Shown: piece by piece, positions 43,803 to 52,640 of the stretch
How the letters are laid out: each line of letters begins with the position of its first letter
Numbering within the stretch: position 1 is the first letter of the stretch
DNA from: an uncultured Cohaesibacter sp.
Lineage (GTDB): Bacteria > Pseudomonadota > Alphaproteobacteria > Rhizobiales > Cohaesibacteraceae
Assembly: GCF_963666525.1 (NCBI RefSeq)
Contig: NZ_OY762905.1
Location: 744,001 to 808,000 of the forward strand
Length of the DNA stretch: 64,000 nt
Direction of reading: 5' to 3'
Translations under genes and position numbers: made by a program
Notes under the pieces: generated by a model
Seen by the model: only the letters and a program-made list of their open reading frames with translations
Told to the model about the DNA's origin: nothing
Databases searched by the model: none

Positions 43803-44973
43803 GCCCGACTTCGTCATCGATGCCGAGCAGCTCTATCCCGGTCATGGAGCGCCCGCCGAACGGGGGCGTTCGGTCCTGATCCGCGATGGCCGGATCGAGG
43901 CTGTCGCCGACGTGGGCGCGTTCAGCGGAGAGACAAGACACAAGATCGCAATCCTCGCCCCCGGTTTCATCGACATCCAGATCAACGGTGCAGGTGACCG
44001 CCAGTTCAACGACACCCCGGATGCAGACAGCCTCGCCATCATGGCGAAAGCGGCGGCGCGCGGCGGCGTGGCCCATATCATGCCGACCTTCATCACCGCC
44101 ATGGACAAGGCCTATCAAACGGCCATGACCGCCGTGGAAGAGGCAACTGCCAAGACCGCTCCCGGTGTGCTCGGCCTGCATCTGGAAGGCCCCTTTCTGA
44201 GCCCGGAGAAGCCCGGCATCCATCCGCTTGAGGCCGTACGCCCGATCGATGAAAGCGACATGGCGCTCCTTGAAGCCAAAGCCTGTTATCCGCGCATCAT
44301 CACATTGGCTCCCGAGGAAACAACCCCGGACAAGATTGACCGGCTGGTCAAGGCTGGCTGGCGAGTGTTCGTGGGGCACAGCGCCGTCAGTTATGATCAG
44401 CTAAGGGATCTCAAGGGCCATGGGCTGGCCGGGGCGACCCATCTCTTTAATGCCATGCCGCCGTTGATGGGGCGCGAACCAGGGCCGATCGGTGCCGTGA
44501 CCGACGGAACCCTGCCCTTTGCCGGCCTCATTGCCGATGGCATGCATGTCCATCCGGCCAACCTGCGCATGGTTTTTGAGCACGTTGGCCCGGACCGGAT
44601 CGCACTGGTCACCGACGCCATGCTGACGCTCGGCGGCACGGTGACCGAATTCGATATCGGCGAAAAGCGCGTCTATCTCCGGGACGGACGCCTGTGCGAC
44701 GAAACCGGTCGCCTAGGCGGTGCCCATCTGTTCATGGACGAAGCGGTCCGCAACATGATCCGCTTTGCCGACGCCCCCGTTGAAGCAGCGCTGGCGATGG
44801 CAGGCTCAACCCCGGCCATGGCGCTCGGGATCGGCAACGAACTGGGACGGATCGCACCTGGCTACAGGGCCAGCCTGACTCTTCTGGACAATGCCCTGTC
44901 TGTTTCGGCAACGATCAGCGACGGCACATTCCTCTTCAAGGCCAACGACAAACACACTGCGAAGGAAAAGTGA
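43792..44973 (+). CDS. nagA: N-acetylglucosamine-6-phosphate deacetylase
   Basis: 393 aa amidohydrolase. Metal and catalytic residues: E132 (HLEGPF), H196 (VGHSA), H217 (ATHLF) and D275 (TDAM). The start is TTG at 43792, inside nagB, preceded by AGAGG six bases upstream; no ATG fits better. Removes acetate from GlcNAc-6-P ahead of nagB. Confidence 0.93.
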   Translation: MSSKPDFVIDAEQLYPGHGAPAERGRSVLIRDGRIEAVADVGAFSGETRHKIAILAPGFIDIQINGAGDRQFNDTPDADSLAIMAKAAARGGVAHIMPTFITAMDKAYQTAMTAVEEATAKTAPGVLGLHLEGPFLSPEKPGIHPLEAVRPIDESDMALLEAKACYPRIITLAPEETTPDKIDRLVKAGWRVFVGHSAVSYDQLRDLKGHGLAGATHLFNAMPPLMGREPGPIGAVTDGTLPFAGLIADGMHVHPANLRMVFEHVGPDRIALVTDAMLTLGGTVTEFDIGEKRVYLRDGRLCDETGRLGGAHLFMDEAVRNMIRFADAPVEAALAMAGSTPAMALGIGNELGRIAPGYRASLTLLDNALSVSATISDGTFLFKANDKHTAKEK

Positions 44974-46043
44974 TGGGTAGCATCCAACTGAAAGACCTCA
45001 GGAAGTCCTTTGGTGACCTCGAGATCATCAAGGGCGTCAATCTGGAGATCAAGGATGGCGAATTCATGGTGTTTGTCGGCCCGTCCGGCTGTGGCAAATC
45101 CACCCTGCTGCGCCTGATCGCCGGGCTTGAGGAAGTGACCTCTGGCACCATCATCAGCGACGGACGCGACGTGACCAGATTGCAGCCCTTTGACCGCCAC
45201 ATGGCCATGGTGTTCCAGTCCTATGCCCTCTACCCCCACATGACGGTCCGGCAGAATATCGAATTCGCCCTCAAGACCATCAAGTTACCCAAGGCCGAGA
45301 TCGCCCGGAAGACGGCAGAGGCGGCACGCATCCTCAAGCTGGAGCCCTATCTTGATCGCAAGCCCGCAGCCCTGTCCGGTGGCCAGCGCCAGCGGGTGGC
45401 TATCGGTCGGGCCATTGTGCGCGAGCCATCCGCCTTTCTGTTCGATGAACCGCTCTCCAACCTTGATGCTGCTCTGCGCACCGAGACCCGCATCGAGATC
45501 GCCCGCCTGCATGAGACCCTGTCCGGCACCATCATCTATGTAACCCATGATCAGGTCGAAGCCATGACACTGGCTGACCGCATTGCCGTGTTGTCCGATG
45601 GCCAGTTGATGCAATGCGATACGCCACAAATGCTCTATGAGCGCCCGGTCAACCGCTTCGTTGCCCAGTTCATTGGCAGCCCCAAGATGAACCTGCTGCC
45701 CGCCAACGGCGAAGACGGCAAGACCGTCATGCTCGCAGGGGGATCAAAGGCTATCACCGTTGAAGGTGGCTATATGGGCAGGGTTGCCGAACTGGGTCTG
45801 AGGTCCGAGCATTTGAGGTTGGGCAACGCCGCAGACGCCCCCCTTACCGGCACTGTCTCCCACGTCGAATATCTGGGGGCCGATGCCAGCATCTTCGTAA
45901 CGTTGACAAGCGGTGAGACTCTCAACCTGCGCGGCATCGGCCGCGAACTGCCAGAGGTTGGCTCTGAGGTCGGGCTGTTGTTCGAGCCATCCGACATCCA
46001 CCTGTTCGATGCCGACGGGCTGGCTCTGCGCGAGTATGCCTGA
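44973..46043 (+). CDS. sugar ABC transporter ATPase, UgpC/MalK type
   Basis: 356 aa. Walker A GPSGCGKST near residue 37, signature LSGGQRQR near 134, Walker B with DEPLSNLD near 155-162, and the H-loop THDQ near 188; a C-terminal TOBE-like domain follows. Starts within the nagA stop (TGATG), AAGGA seven bases upstream. Energises the permeases at 41317 and 42186. Confidence 0.93.
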   Translation: MGSIQLKDLRKSFGDLEIIKGVNLEIKDGEFMVFVGPSGCGKSTLLRLIAGLEEVTSGTIISDGRDVTRLQPFDRHMAMVFQSYALYPHMTVRQNIEFALKTIKLPKAEIARKTAEAARILKLEPYLDRKPAALSGGQRQRVAIGRAIVREPSAFLFDEPLSNLDAALRTETRIEIARLHETLSGTIIYVTHDQVEAMTLADRIAVLSDGQLMQCDTPQMLYERPVNRFVAQFIGSPKMNLLPANGEDGKTVMLAGGSKAITVEGGYMGRVAELGLRSEHLRLGNAADAPLTGTVSHVEYLGADASIFVTLTSGETLNLRGIGRELPEVGSEVGLLFEPSDIHLFDADGLALREYA

Positions 46044-46108
46044 GGGCCAGCTCCCCTGCTCCCCATGGCTCAGAGCAGCAGCAACTGACAAGTCATCCAG
46101 ATATAAAC

Positions 46109-46134
46109 ATGCCCGCGCCTTGCGGCGCAGGCAT
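46109..46134. terminator. hairpin between convergent operons
   Basis: ATGCC/GGCAT and GCGCC/GGCGC stem with a mismatch between them and a four-base loop, lying between the ATPase gene and the convergent aldolase gene. On the minus strand it is followed by a T-rich stretch. Confidence 0.45.
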
Positions 46135-46216
46135 GCTGCATGGTCTCTGGCATCAACGGTGCGGGGCCTGTAGCTCCTCTGCCCCGTCACAACCTCGGGC
46201 CGGGTGAACCCGGGTA

Positions 46217-46981
46217 TCACCCAACCTCTTTTTTCATCGATTCATTGGCAGCCTTGGCTGCTTCCATGAACAGGCCGATATCGCCCGGGCCAGCAAGGAA
46301 ATTGTGGCCACGATCTTTCAACTCGCCAAAGCTCCAGCGAGGCCGTTTGACCGTGCCCATATACTTGCCTGCAGCCTTGATCTTTTCCTCGGCTTCCGCA
46401 GCCAGAGCCTCGGCAGCATCTTCACCCAACTGTTCCAGCAGACCGATGGTACCGGCGAGGTCATTGGGGCCGATGAACAGCATTTCGATGCCATCAACCT
46501 GGGCAATGGCTTCAATGTTCGGCAGGGCATCCTTGTGCTCGATCTGGCCGATGACAAAGACTTCCTCGTCAGAGGTCTTGAGATAGTCGGTCTTGGCACC
46601 ATAGTGAGACGCACGGCCACAGGGAGCGGCATAGCCACGGGTTCCTGTCGGAGGATAGTGGGTTGCAGCCGCAGCTGCCTCAGCAGATTCCTTGTCGCAG
46701 ATCATCGGGATCATCAGGGATTTGATGCCGAGTTCGAGAATGCGCTTCAGATAGACCTGATCATTCCACGGCACACGCACGATCGGGTGACCGCCAGCGG
46801 CCTCGACAGCACGGACCATGTTGACCGTGGCTTCCAGATCAGCCGGGCCATGCTCGTTGTCGATCAGGACACAGTCCCAACCAGCCCAGACGGCGGCTTC
46901 GGCTAGTGCCGGAGACGCCAGTTCCAACCAGATACAGCGAACACAACGCCCACTTTTGAGTTGTTCACGCAACCAGTTCAT
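46217..46981 (-). CDS. HpcH/HpaI-type aldolase/citrate lyase family protein
   Basis: Class II pyruvate-type aldolase, 254 aa. Family motifs: DNEHGPAD near residue 45, VRVPWND near 72, metal and substrate segment with GQIEHKDAL, and GPNDLAG near 180. AAGG is eight bases before the ATG. Last gene of the dha/TTT operon (61 bases after tctA), so it likely splits the 2-oxo-acid product of the pathway; substrate unknown. Confidence 0.9.
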   Translation of the reverse strand: MNWLREQLKSGRCVRCIWLELASPALAEAAVWAGWDCVLIDNEHGPADLEATVNMVRAVEAAGGHPIVRVPWNDQVYLKRILELGIKSLMIPMICDKESAEAAAAATHYPPTGTRGYAAPCGRASHYGAKTDYLKTSDEEVFVIGQIEHKDALPNIEAIAQVDGIEMLFIGPNDLAGTIGLLEQLGEDAAEALAAEAEEKIKAAGKYMGTVKRPRWSFGELKDRGHNFLAGPGDIGLFMEAAKAANESMKKEVG

Positions 46982-47042
46982 TTCACACCTTCTTTCAGTT
47001 ACAGGCACGCGGTTCCTTGGCTCTTGACCCGTGCCAGAAAAC

Positions 47043-48605
47043 TCAACCTTGCAACACATCCGGTTCGGATGTCTGCGTATCTTTTTTCCGGGAATTTGCA
47101 GAGGCTCTTTCCCGCTGATCGCCAGCGATCATCTCGCGTACGGCCCGGATGATGAGCAGGGTCCAGATGATCAGCGTCAAAATGCCCAGCACGAGAGAAT
47201 AGGTCCGTTCGAAGAATGCCAGCAGATCGCCCTGCGCCTTGATGATCGAAACCATGAAATTGTCTTCGATGATCTTGCCCAGCACGATACCGAGAATGGC
47301 CGGTGCCAGCGGAATCTCCACCACTGCCATCAGATAGCCCACGAGGCCAAGCACCAGCACGATCCAGATCGCCGTGACCGTTCCGGAAATGGCATAGGCC
47401 CCCACCAGCGAGAACAGCAGAATGACGGGCGCCATCACGGCACGGGGGACCTTCAGGATGTATGTCGAGCAGAAGATGGCAAGCATCCCCACCGGAACCA
47501 TCATGATGTTGGCCACCAGAAACGAGCCGAACAGTGCCGAGGTCAGCTCCGGCTGATCTATAAAGATCCGCGGCCCGGGCGTCATGCCCTTCAGCAGCAA
47601 AACGCCAATGGCGATGGCGGTAACGGAGTCGCCCGGAATACCGAACACCAGCGCAGGCGTCCAGGCGCCACTGATAGCGGCATTGTTGGCCGAACCACCC
47701 GCAGCGATGCCATCCATGCTGCCCTTGCCGAAACTGTTTGGCTCCTTTGAGAAGCGCCGCGCAAGAGCGTAGCAAATCCAGGCCGCGATATCGGCCCCCG
47801 CCCCAGGCAGAGCTCCGACGACGGTACCGATCAGCGACGAGCGCAATATCGTAACCGCAAAGCGGCGAATGGCTTGCAATGCACCTGCCAAGGCAGAGAA
47901 AAACGGTTCGGTGATGGTCTGTAGTTGCGCCTCGTTCTTCTTCAACGTCTGAACCGTGCGCAACACCTCGGAAAAGGCAAAGATCCCGATCATCGCGGGA
48001 ATGAAGGTGATCCCGTCCATCAGGTCGTCGACCCCGAAGGTATAGCGGGGATAGCCGACGGCCACGTCGATGCCGACACAGGCAATGGCCAGACCAATGA
48101 ACAGGCTGGCAAAGCTCTTTGGAACCGATCCCCCGCCGACGAACACTGCGCAACTCAATCCCAGACAGGCCAGCCAGAAGGTTTCATAGCTTGAGAAGCT
48201 GATTGCGATATGCGCCAGTTGCGGAGCGACCAGCATCAGGATGATCACCCCGATCACGCCGCCAATTGCAGCGGTGGAGAGAGAAATCAACAGCGCCGTG
48301 CGCGGCTTTCCGTTTTGGGAAATGGTGTGGGCGTCATCCACATAGGCTGCAGAGGCAGGAGTGCCGGGAATGCGCAGCAGCGTGCCCGAGATGTCGCCGG
48401 CGAAAATGGCCGTAGTCGTCGTCGCGACAATCGCGCTGATCGCCGGAATGGGATCCAGGAAAAAGGTGAATGGCACCAGAAGGGCAACCGCCATGGTCGC
48501 TGTCAGCCCGGGAACGGCTCCGATGAAGCAACCGTAGATCGTCGTAAGAACGATGATCAGCAGATTGTCCGGCGCCAGCACCGTCATAAGAACATCTGTC
48601 AGCAT
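47043..48605 (-). CDS. tctA: tripartite tricarboxylate transporter large permease, TctA
   Basis: 520 aa, about 12 hydrophobic helices, with TctA signatures GAVPGLTATMAVALLVPFTF near residue 20 and ALPGAGADIAAW near 290. GAGG is five bases before the start. Works with TctB and the TctC binding protein for secondary uptake of carboxylates. Starts eight bases after tctB. Confidence 0.93.
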   Translation of the reverse strand: MLTDVLMTVLAPDNLLIIVLTTIYGCFIGAVPGLTATMAVALLVPFTFFLDPIPAISAIVATTTTAIFAGDISGTLLRIPGTPASAAYVDDAHTISQNGKPRTALLISLSTAAIGGVIGVIILMLVAPQLAHIAISFSSYETFWLACLGLSCAVFVGGGSVPKSFASLFIGLAIACVGIDVAVGYPRYTFGVDDLMDGITFIPAMIGIFAFSEVLRTVQTLKKNEAQLQTITEPFFSALAGALQAIRRFAVTILRSSLIGTVVGALPGAGADIAAWICYALARRFSKEPNSFGKGSMDGIAAGGSANNAAISGAWTPALVFGIPGDSVTAIAIGVLLLKGMTPGPRIFIDQPELTSALFGSFLVANIMMVPVGMLAIFCSTYILKVPRAVMAPVILLFSLVGAYAISGTVTAIWIVLVLGLVGYLMAVVEIPLAPAILGIVLGKIIEDNFMVSIIKAQGDLLAFFERTYSLVLGILTLIIWTLLIIRAVREMIAGDQRERASANSRKKDTQTSEPDVLQG

Positions 48606-48612
48606 ATCGGCC

Positions 48613-49098
48613 TCACCACGCGATCGGTTCCAGCAGTCCCCATGGAAGCGGAACATGCAGGAATGAGTAGAACAGGAAATGGACAAGCATTGTCACACCA
48701 AGCGCCAGCAGCACCGACTTCCACCAATTGATGCCGAAGAGCAGCAACAGTCCCAACATCAGCGGCAGCGCCAGAAGATGGAAGCCGACTGTGTCAAGAA
48801 AAGCGGCGAACAGGATGACACCCAAGACAAGACAGATGGAATTGATCCAAGCCTTGGGTGAAAGACGCGGCATGAGGCCGAACGAAGCCTGCCCACTCCC
48901 TCCGGACCGAACCATGGACAGAATGCCCGTGAGCAGAACCAGAAGTCCGCAGATTGCCAATCCGCTTCCGGCAATTGTCGGAAAAAGACCTGGACCAAAT
49001 TTCATACCAGCAAGCGAGGGAAAGTCCCGTGCCTCCCAGGCTGTCCAGACCCCAGCGCCTGACAGGATCACTCCTGTCAAAATATCCTTGCTAAACAT
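48613..49098 (-). CDS. tctB: tripartite tricarboxylate transporter small permease, TctB
   Basis: 161 aa, four hydrophobic helices, a typical TctB. The start at 49098 (Met-Phe-Ser-Lys-Asp) gives the family N-terminus; the ribosome site is weak. Sits between tctC and tctA. Confidence 0.88.
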   Translation of the reverse strand: MFSKDILTGVILSGAGVWTAWEARDFPSLAGMKFGPGLFPTIAGSGLAICGLLVLLTGILSMVRSGGSGQASFGLMPRLSPKAWINSICLVLGVILFAAFLDTVGFHLLALPLMLGLLLLFGINWWKSVLLALGVTMLVHFLFYSFLHVPLPWGLLEPIAW

Positions 49099-49275
49099 GA
49101 AGAATCTCGCGTTTCTCGACCTCACACCGTCAAGCGCGGGGTCTTTTTCAAAGCAGCTGAATGCCAACGGGCAGATCACCAGCCTGTCGAACGGCCCATC
49201 GACGGAGCCTGTCGGTATCTGGCTGGACATGAACCGGCCGTCTGGTGCCCCTCGGCGTCCTGACAGACGCGCAGC

Positions 49276-49298
49276 GGTCTGCCCTATTGGGAAAGACC
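49276..49298 (-). other. intercistronic hairpin between tctC and tctB
   Basis: GGTCT/AGACC stem with an inner CCC/GGG pair in the 238-base spacer between the binding protein and small permease genes. No T run. It may modulate relative levels, as in the other transport operons here. Confidence 0.4.
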
Positions 49299-49336
49299 TG
49301 ATCTGCTGCGCGCCCGATTGGAAAGATCAGCCCGTT

Positions 49337-50323
49337 TTATTTGGCCAGACCGATCGCCTTGATGGTTGCTCCGAGGCTTTCGTCGGATTTGGCCAACATG
49401 CTGGCATATTCATCCGAGCCCATGAGCACAACATCAGCACCGCGGCTATCCTTGAACTCGGCCCACTGCTTCGTCTGCATCACCTTCAGGGCTGCTTTTT
49501 CGTAGGAGCAGGCAATTTCCTTGTCCATACCGGCAGGGCCAGCCAAAGAACTGAAGGCAGAGAGGGTCCAGCCGGACTTGATCTGCTCGACAGTTGTCGG
49601 CACGTCAGGCAGAGCCGGCATGCGCTTGTCGTTCATGTAGGCAAGCCCCTTGAGCTCACCCTGCTCGATCAGGGACTTGGCTTCGGACTGGGCAACCGTA
49701 ATGACGTCGACACCGCCAGCCATCAGTTCCTTGATCGCCGGTCCTGCACCCTTGGATGGAACCCAGCGGATCGCTGCAGGATCCATGCCCTCGGCATTGA
49801 GCAGGCCAGCCAGAGCAAGATGCCAGATGCCGCCCTGAGCGGTACCTGAACCGGTCAGCTTTCCGGGTTCTGCCTTGGCTGCATCGAGAACTTCCTGAAG
49901 ATTCTTGTAGGGAGAATCCTTGGCGACGGTAAATCCGGCGGGCACCATGTCGACCATGGCGATTGGCGTAATGTCCTTGTAGGTAAGATCCGTAAGACCG
50001 ACCCAGTGCATGGTATTGATCTCGACCGTTGCAGCACCGATGGTGTAACCATCCGGTTTGGCACGCGCCAGTGCAGAGTGCCCGGTAACACCGTTACCGC
50101 CCGTGCGGTTGACTACGTTGAATGGCTGCCCCATTTCCTCGCTCAGCAGGCTGGCCAGCATGCGGGCATTGGCATCGGTTCCGCCACCAGCGCCCCATGG
50201 CACAATGTAGGTAACGGCGCGCTCTGGTTTCCAATCGCATTCGGCAGAAGCTGCCGTAGCGGCCAGAGCCCCGATTCCCAAAGCGGTTGCCCCCAACAGG
50301 GCAGTAATCATTTTTCTCGTCAT
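49337..50323 (-). CDS. tctC: TTT-family periplasmic substrate-binding protein, TctC/Bug type
   Basis: 328 aa with signal peptide (cleavage after ASA). The Bug-family features are visible: VTYIVPWGAGGGTDANAR near residue 40, and NRTGGNGVTGH near 70. AGGAGG is five bases before the start. Binds a small carboxylate for TctAB. Confidence 0.93.
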   Translation of the reverse strand: MTRKMITALLGATALGIGALAATAASAECDWKPERAVTYIVPWGAGGGTDANARMLASLLSEEMGQPFNVVNRTGGNGVTGHSALARAKPDGYTIGAATVEINTMHWVGLTDLTYKDITPIAMVDMVPAGFTVAKDSPYKNLQEVLDAAKAEPGKLTGSGTAQGGIWHLALAGLLNAEGMDPAAIRWVPSKGAGPAIKELMAGGVDVITVAQSEAKSLIEQGELKGLAYMNDKRMPALPDVPTTVEQIKSGWTLSAFSSLAGPAGMDKEIACSYEKAALKVMQTKQWAEFKDSRGADVVLMGSDEYASMLAKSDESLGATIKAIGLAK

Positions 50324-50477
50324 CGTGTCCTCCTACTCGATGTAAAAAACAGAAATCCTCCCGGATTCTTTTGAATGAAACCAGCCAGACAAGCCGCCCC
50401 CGCGGCAAGTGTCTGCACCGGTCCTGCATTTCCTGCGTGCGGTTGACGTCGTACGCAGGAGAAGCTTTCAGAACGGA

Positions 50478-51125
50478 TCAACCGGCGGCCTGCGCCTGCA
50501 TGAACCCGTTGAATTCGTCGGCAAGAATACAGGCGACCGTACCGCCCGCATCCTGCAACCCGCGTGACTTTTCCTGAAACGCTGCGGCCTTGCCGTGCTG
50601 GGCTACCAGCTCCTTGGTGGCTTCCAGAGCGTCAGCGGCAGCTTGGGCGGCAGTCGCACAGGCAACCTCCAGAGACGCACCCTTGCCAGCTTCGGCCGCA
50701 CAACAGCGCGCAATCGGATCAAGGACATCCAGCACGGTCTTGTCGCCGAGCGCCGCCTTGCCGCGCATGGCAACTCCGTTGGCGTAGGCATCCCAGAAGG
50801 CCGCAAGCCCCGCCACATCAAGCGCTGCAGCGCCATCCAGCGCCTTGGACCCGCGCAGGAAGCCCGTCGCCATCAACGTCCCCATCGTCGATGGGGCAGC
50901 CTTTGCAATCGCGGCGCCGGCCGTTTTCATCTGGGTCGACAGATCGGGAGCGTCCAGCGCCCCGACCGCTTCACTTGCCGCGCGAAAGGCTTTCGCCATT
51001 GTCAGCCCGAGGTCGCTGTCGCCCACCTTGCTGTCGAGTTCGATGAGCGCATCCCGCTCCGCCTCGAAGCGGGCAGCCAGACGGGGAAAGAGGCCGGCAA
51101 CGGTCTTTGCATCCAGAGTCTGCAT
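50478..51125 (-). CDS. dhaL: dihydroxyacetone kinase subunit DhaL-like
   Basis: 215 aa, all-helical ATP-binding subunit. The Asp-rich nucleotide motif is DSKVGDSDLGLTM near residue 32-44. GGAGG five bases before the ATG. No DhaM (PTS phosphodonor) is encoded nearby, so the phosphate source and the substrate are open; it pairs with dhaK 11 bases upstream. Confidence 0.9.
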   Translation of the reverse strand: MQTLDAKTVAGLFPRLAARFEAERDALIELDSKVGDSDLGLTMAKAFRAASEAVGALDAPDLSTQMKTAGAAIAKAAPSTMGTLMATGFLRGSKALDGAAALDVAGLAAFWDAYANGVAMRGKAALGDKTVLDVLDPIARCCAAEAGKGASLEVACATAAQAAADALEATKELVAQHGKAAAFQEKSRGLQDAGGTVACILADEFNGFMQAQAAG

Positions 51126-51136
51126 CGCTTCCTCCC

Positions 51137-52138
51137 TCAACCGGCGAAATGCTTGAAGAAAGGCGTGTCGACTTCCGCAGCGATCAGCGGTTCCAGCTCG
51201 TCGTCCAGTTTCAGAATGGAGATCGAGAAGCCCGCCATTTCCATGGAGGTGGCGAACTCGCCCAGCCAGACATGGCGGATCTTGACGCCCTTGTCGTCCA
51301 GCAACTGGCCAAGACGCCGGTAGGCAATGTAGAGTTCCTCAAGCGGCGTACCACCAAGGCCATTCATCAGCACGGCCACCTCATCACCGGCCACATAAGA
51401 CTGTTCGGCAAAGATCCGATCAGCCATTTCCTTGACAACAGCATCCACCGGCTCCAGCGTCTTGCGCGTGATACCTGGCTCGCCATGGATGCCCATGCCG
51501 ATTTCCATCTCGTCATCGCCAATCTGGAAACTTGGCCTGCCCACTTCTGGCACGATGCAGGGAGACAGCGCGACACCCATGGTGCGCACCTGTTCCTTTG
51601 CCTTCTCGGTCAGTCGCTTGACTTCAGCCAGCGGCTTCATCTGGGCTGCAGCCGCACCAGCCACCTTGTAGAGGAAGAAGATGCCGGCAACCCCGCGCCG
51701 CTTGTGTTCTTCACCAACCACCGACGAGGCAACATCATCATTGCCTACGACGGTTGCTGTTTCGATGTCGTCCAGCTCGGCCAACTCGCCAGCCATATCA
51801 AAATTCATGATGTCGCCAGTGTAGTTGCCATAGAGATAGAGAACGCCAGCACCCTGATCGACATATTTGGTAACCGAAAGCAGCTGGTCGGAACTGGGCG
51901 ACTGGAACACGCCACCGACCCCTGCCCCGTCGAGCATGTTCTTGCCGACATATCCAAGGAAAAGCGGCAGATGGCCGGAGCCACCACCCGTGACAATGCC
52001 CACCTTGCCCGGAACGGGATTGGCGGTGACGAAACACCGCATGTCACCATCGGCAAAGGTTACTTCCGGATGCGCACGATAAATGCCTTCCAGCATCTCA
52101 TCGACAAAATCTTCGGGGTTGTTGAGGAACTTTTTCAT
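51137..52138 (-). CDS. dhaK: dihydroxyacetone kinase subunit DhaK-like
   Basis: 333 aa. The ketose-binding His is H218 in MGIHGEPG, with TGGGSGHLPLFLGYVG near residue 50 and the YLYGNYTGD motif near 100. First gene of the operon after a 300-base structured leader. Related DhaK paralogues phosphorylate erythrulose or other ketoses, so DHA is not certain. Confidence 0.9.
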   Translation of the reverse strand: MKKFLNNPEDFVDEMLEGIYRAHPEVTFADGDMRCFVTANPVPGKVGIVTGGGSGHLPLFLGYVGKNMLDGAGVGGVFQSPSSDQLLSVTKYVDQGAGVLYLYGNYTGDIMNFDMAGELAELDDIETATVVGNDDVASSVVGEEHKRRGVAGIFFLYKVAGAAAAQMKPLAEVKRLTEKAKEQVRTMGVALSPCIVPEVGRPSFQIGDDEMEIGMGIHGEPGITRKTLEPVDAVVKEMADRIFAEQSYVAGDEVAVLMNGLGGTPLEELYIAYRRLGQLLDDKGVKIRHVWLGEFATSMEMAGFSISILKLDDELEPLIAAEVDTPFFKHFAG

Positions 52139-52410
52139 TGGACTGGATCTCTTCTTGGAACAATGGGCAATATGAACCGGGTGCATGACTGCGGCCACAA
52201 ACCGTTGTTGTCTCACCCTCAAAAAGGGAAAAACGGGCGATAGTCGGAAATGGAGAAAACAAGTCGCACGCGCAGCTGGTCGGCAGCACACTCACATGGA
52301 AACCGGCAGCATTCGACGGCCTTGTTCCATCAATGAGCGACTCGTTGCGGTCTCATATTCCAATCGGGCTATAGGGAAAAAGCCGACGTAGCGTCTGGCC
52401 TGTCAAATCT

Positions 52411-52449
52411 GCGCGTTGACGCGCCAACCCACCCCGGCAATTGGGGTGG
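52411..52449 (-). promoter_or_regulatory. two hairpins in the dhaK leader
   Basis: GCGCG/CGCGC stem with a four-base loop (52411-52424) and CCACCCC/GGGGTGG stem (52429-52435 with 52443-52449). Read leftward they lie between the operator array and dhaK, about 290-310 bases before the start. No clear terminator run follows. Confidence 0.45.
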
Positions 52450-52481
52450 TAAATATCAGTGCGCATTGCTCATCCTCCCTG

Positions 52482-52535
52482 TTTAGTGAACATTACGACT
52501 TTATTAGTAAACAGATATCATGTAATTTAGTGATG
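52482..52535. promoter_or_regulatory. three TTAGTRA-type repeats, candidate LacI operators
   Basis: TTAGTGAAC (52483), TTAGTAAAC (52504) and TTAGTGATG (52527), spaced 21 and 23 bases, with a CTGTTTA/TAAACAG inverted pair around the first two. They sit between the divergent dhaK and lacI genes, as expected for the LacI protein here. Sequence inference only. Confidence 0.45.
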
Positions 52536-52640
52536 TTCAATAATTTTTTCCAATTGCCCCTTGGCAGACTGTTGTCTTATTGGTAGGCCCTCACAAAACC
52601 GCCATGCCAAAAGAGAAAAAGAAAGAGGAAACCACGGCAC

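Larger units (their letters stand above)
52139..52640. other. 502-base dhaK-lacI intergenic region
   Basis: Holds the dhaK leader with two hairpins (52411-52449) and a TTAGT-repeat operator array (52482-52535) near the two promoters. No gene. Confidence 0.5.

Noticed and set aside
42387-43817. Long minus-strand open frame over permease and nagB
   Set aside because: It spans two well-identified plus-strand genes and is His/Gly/Gln-rich, as shadow frames of GC-rich genes are.
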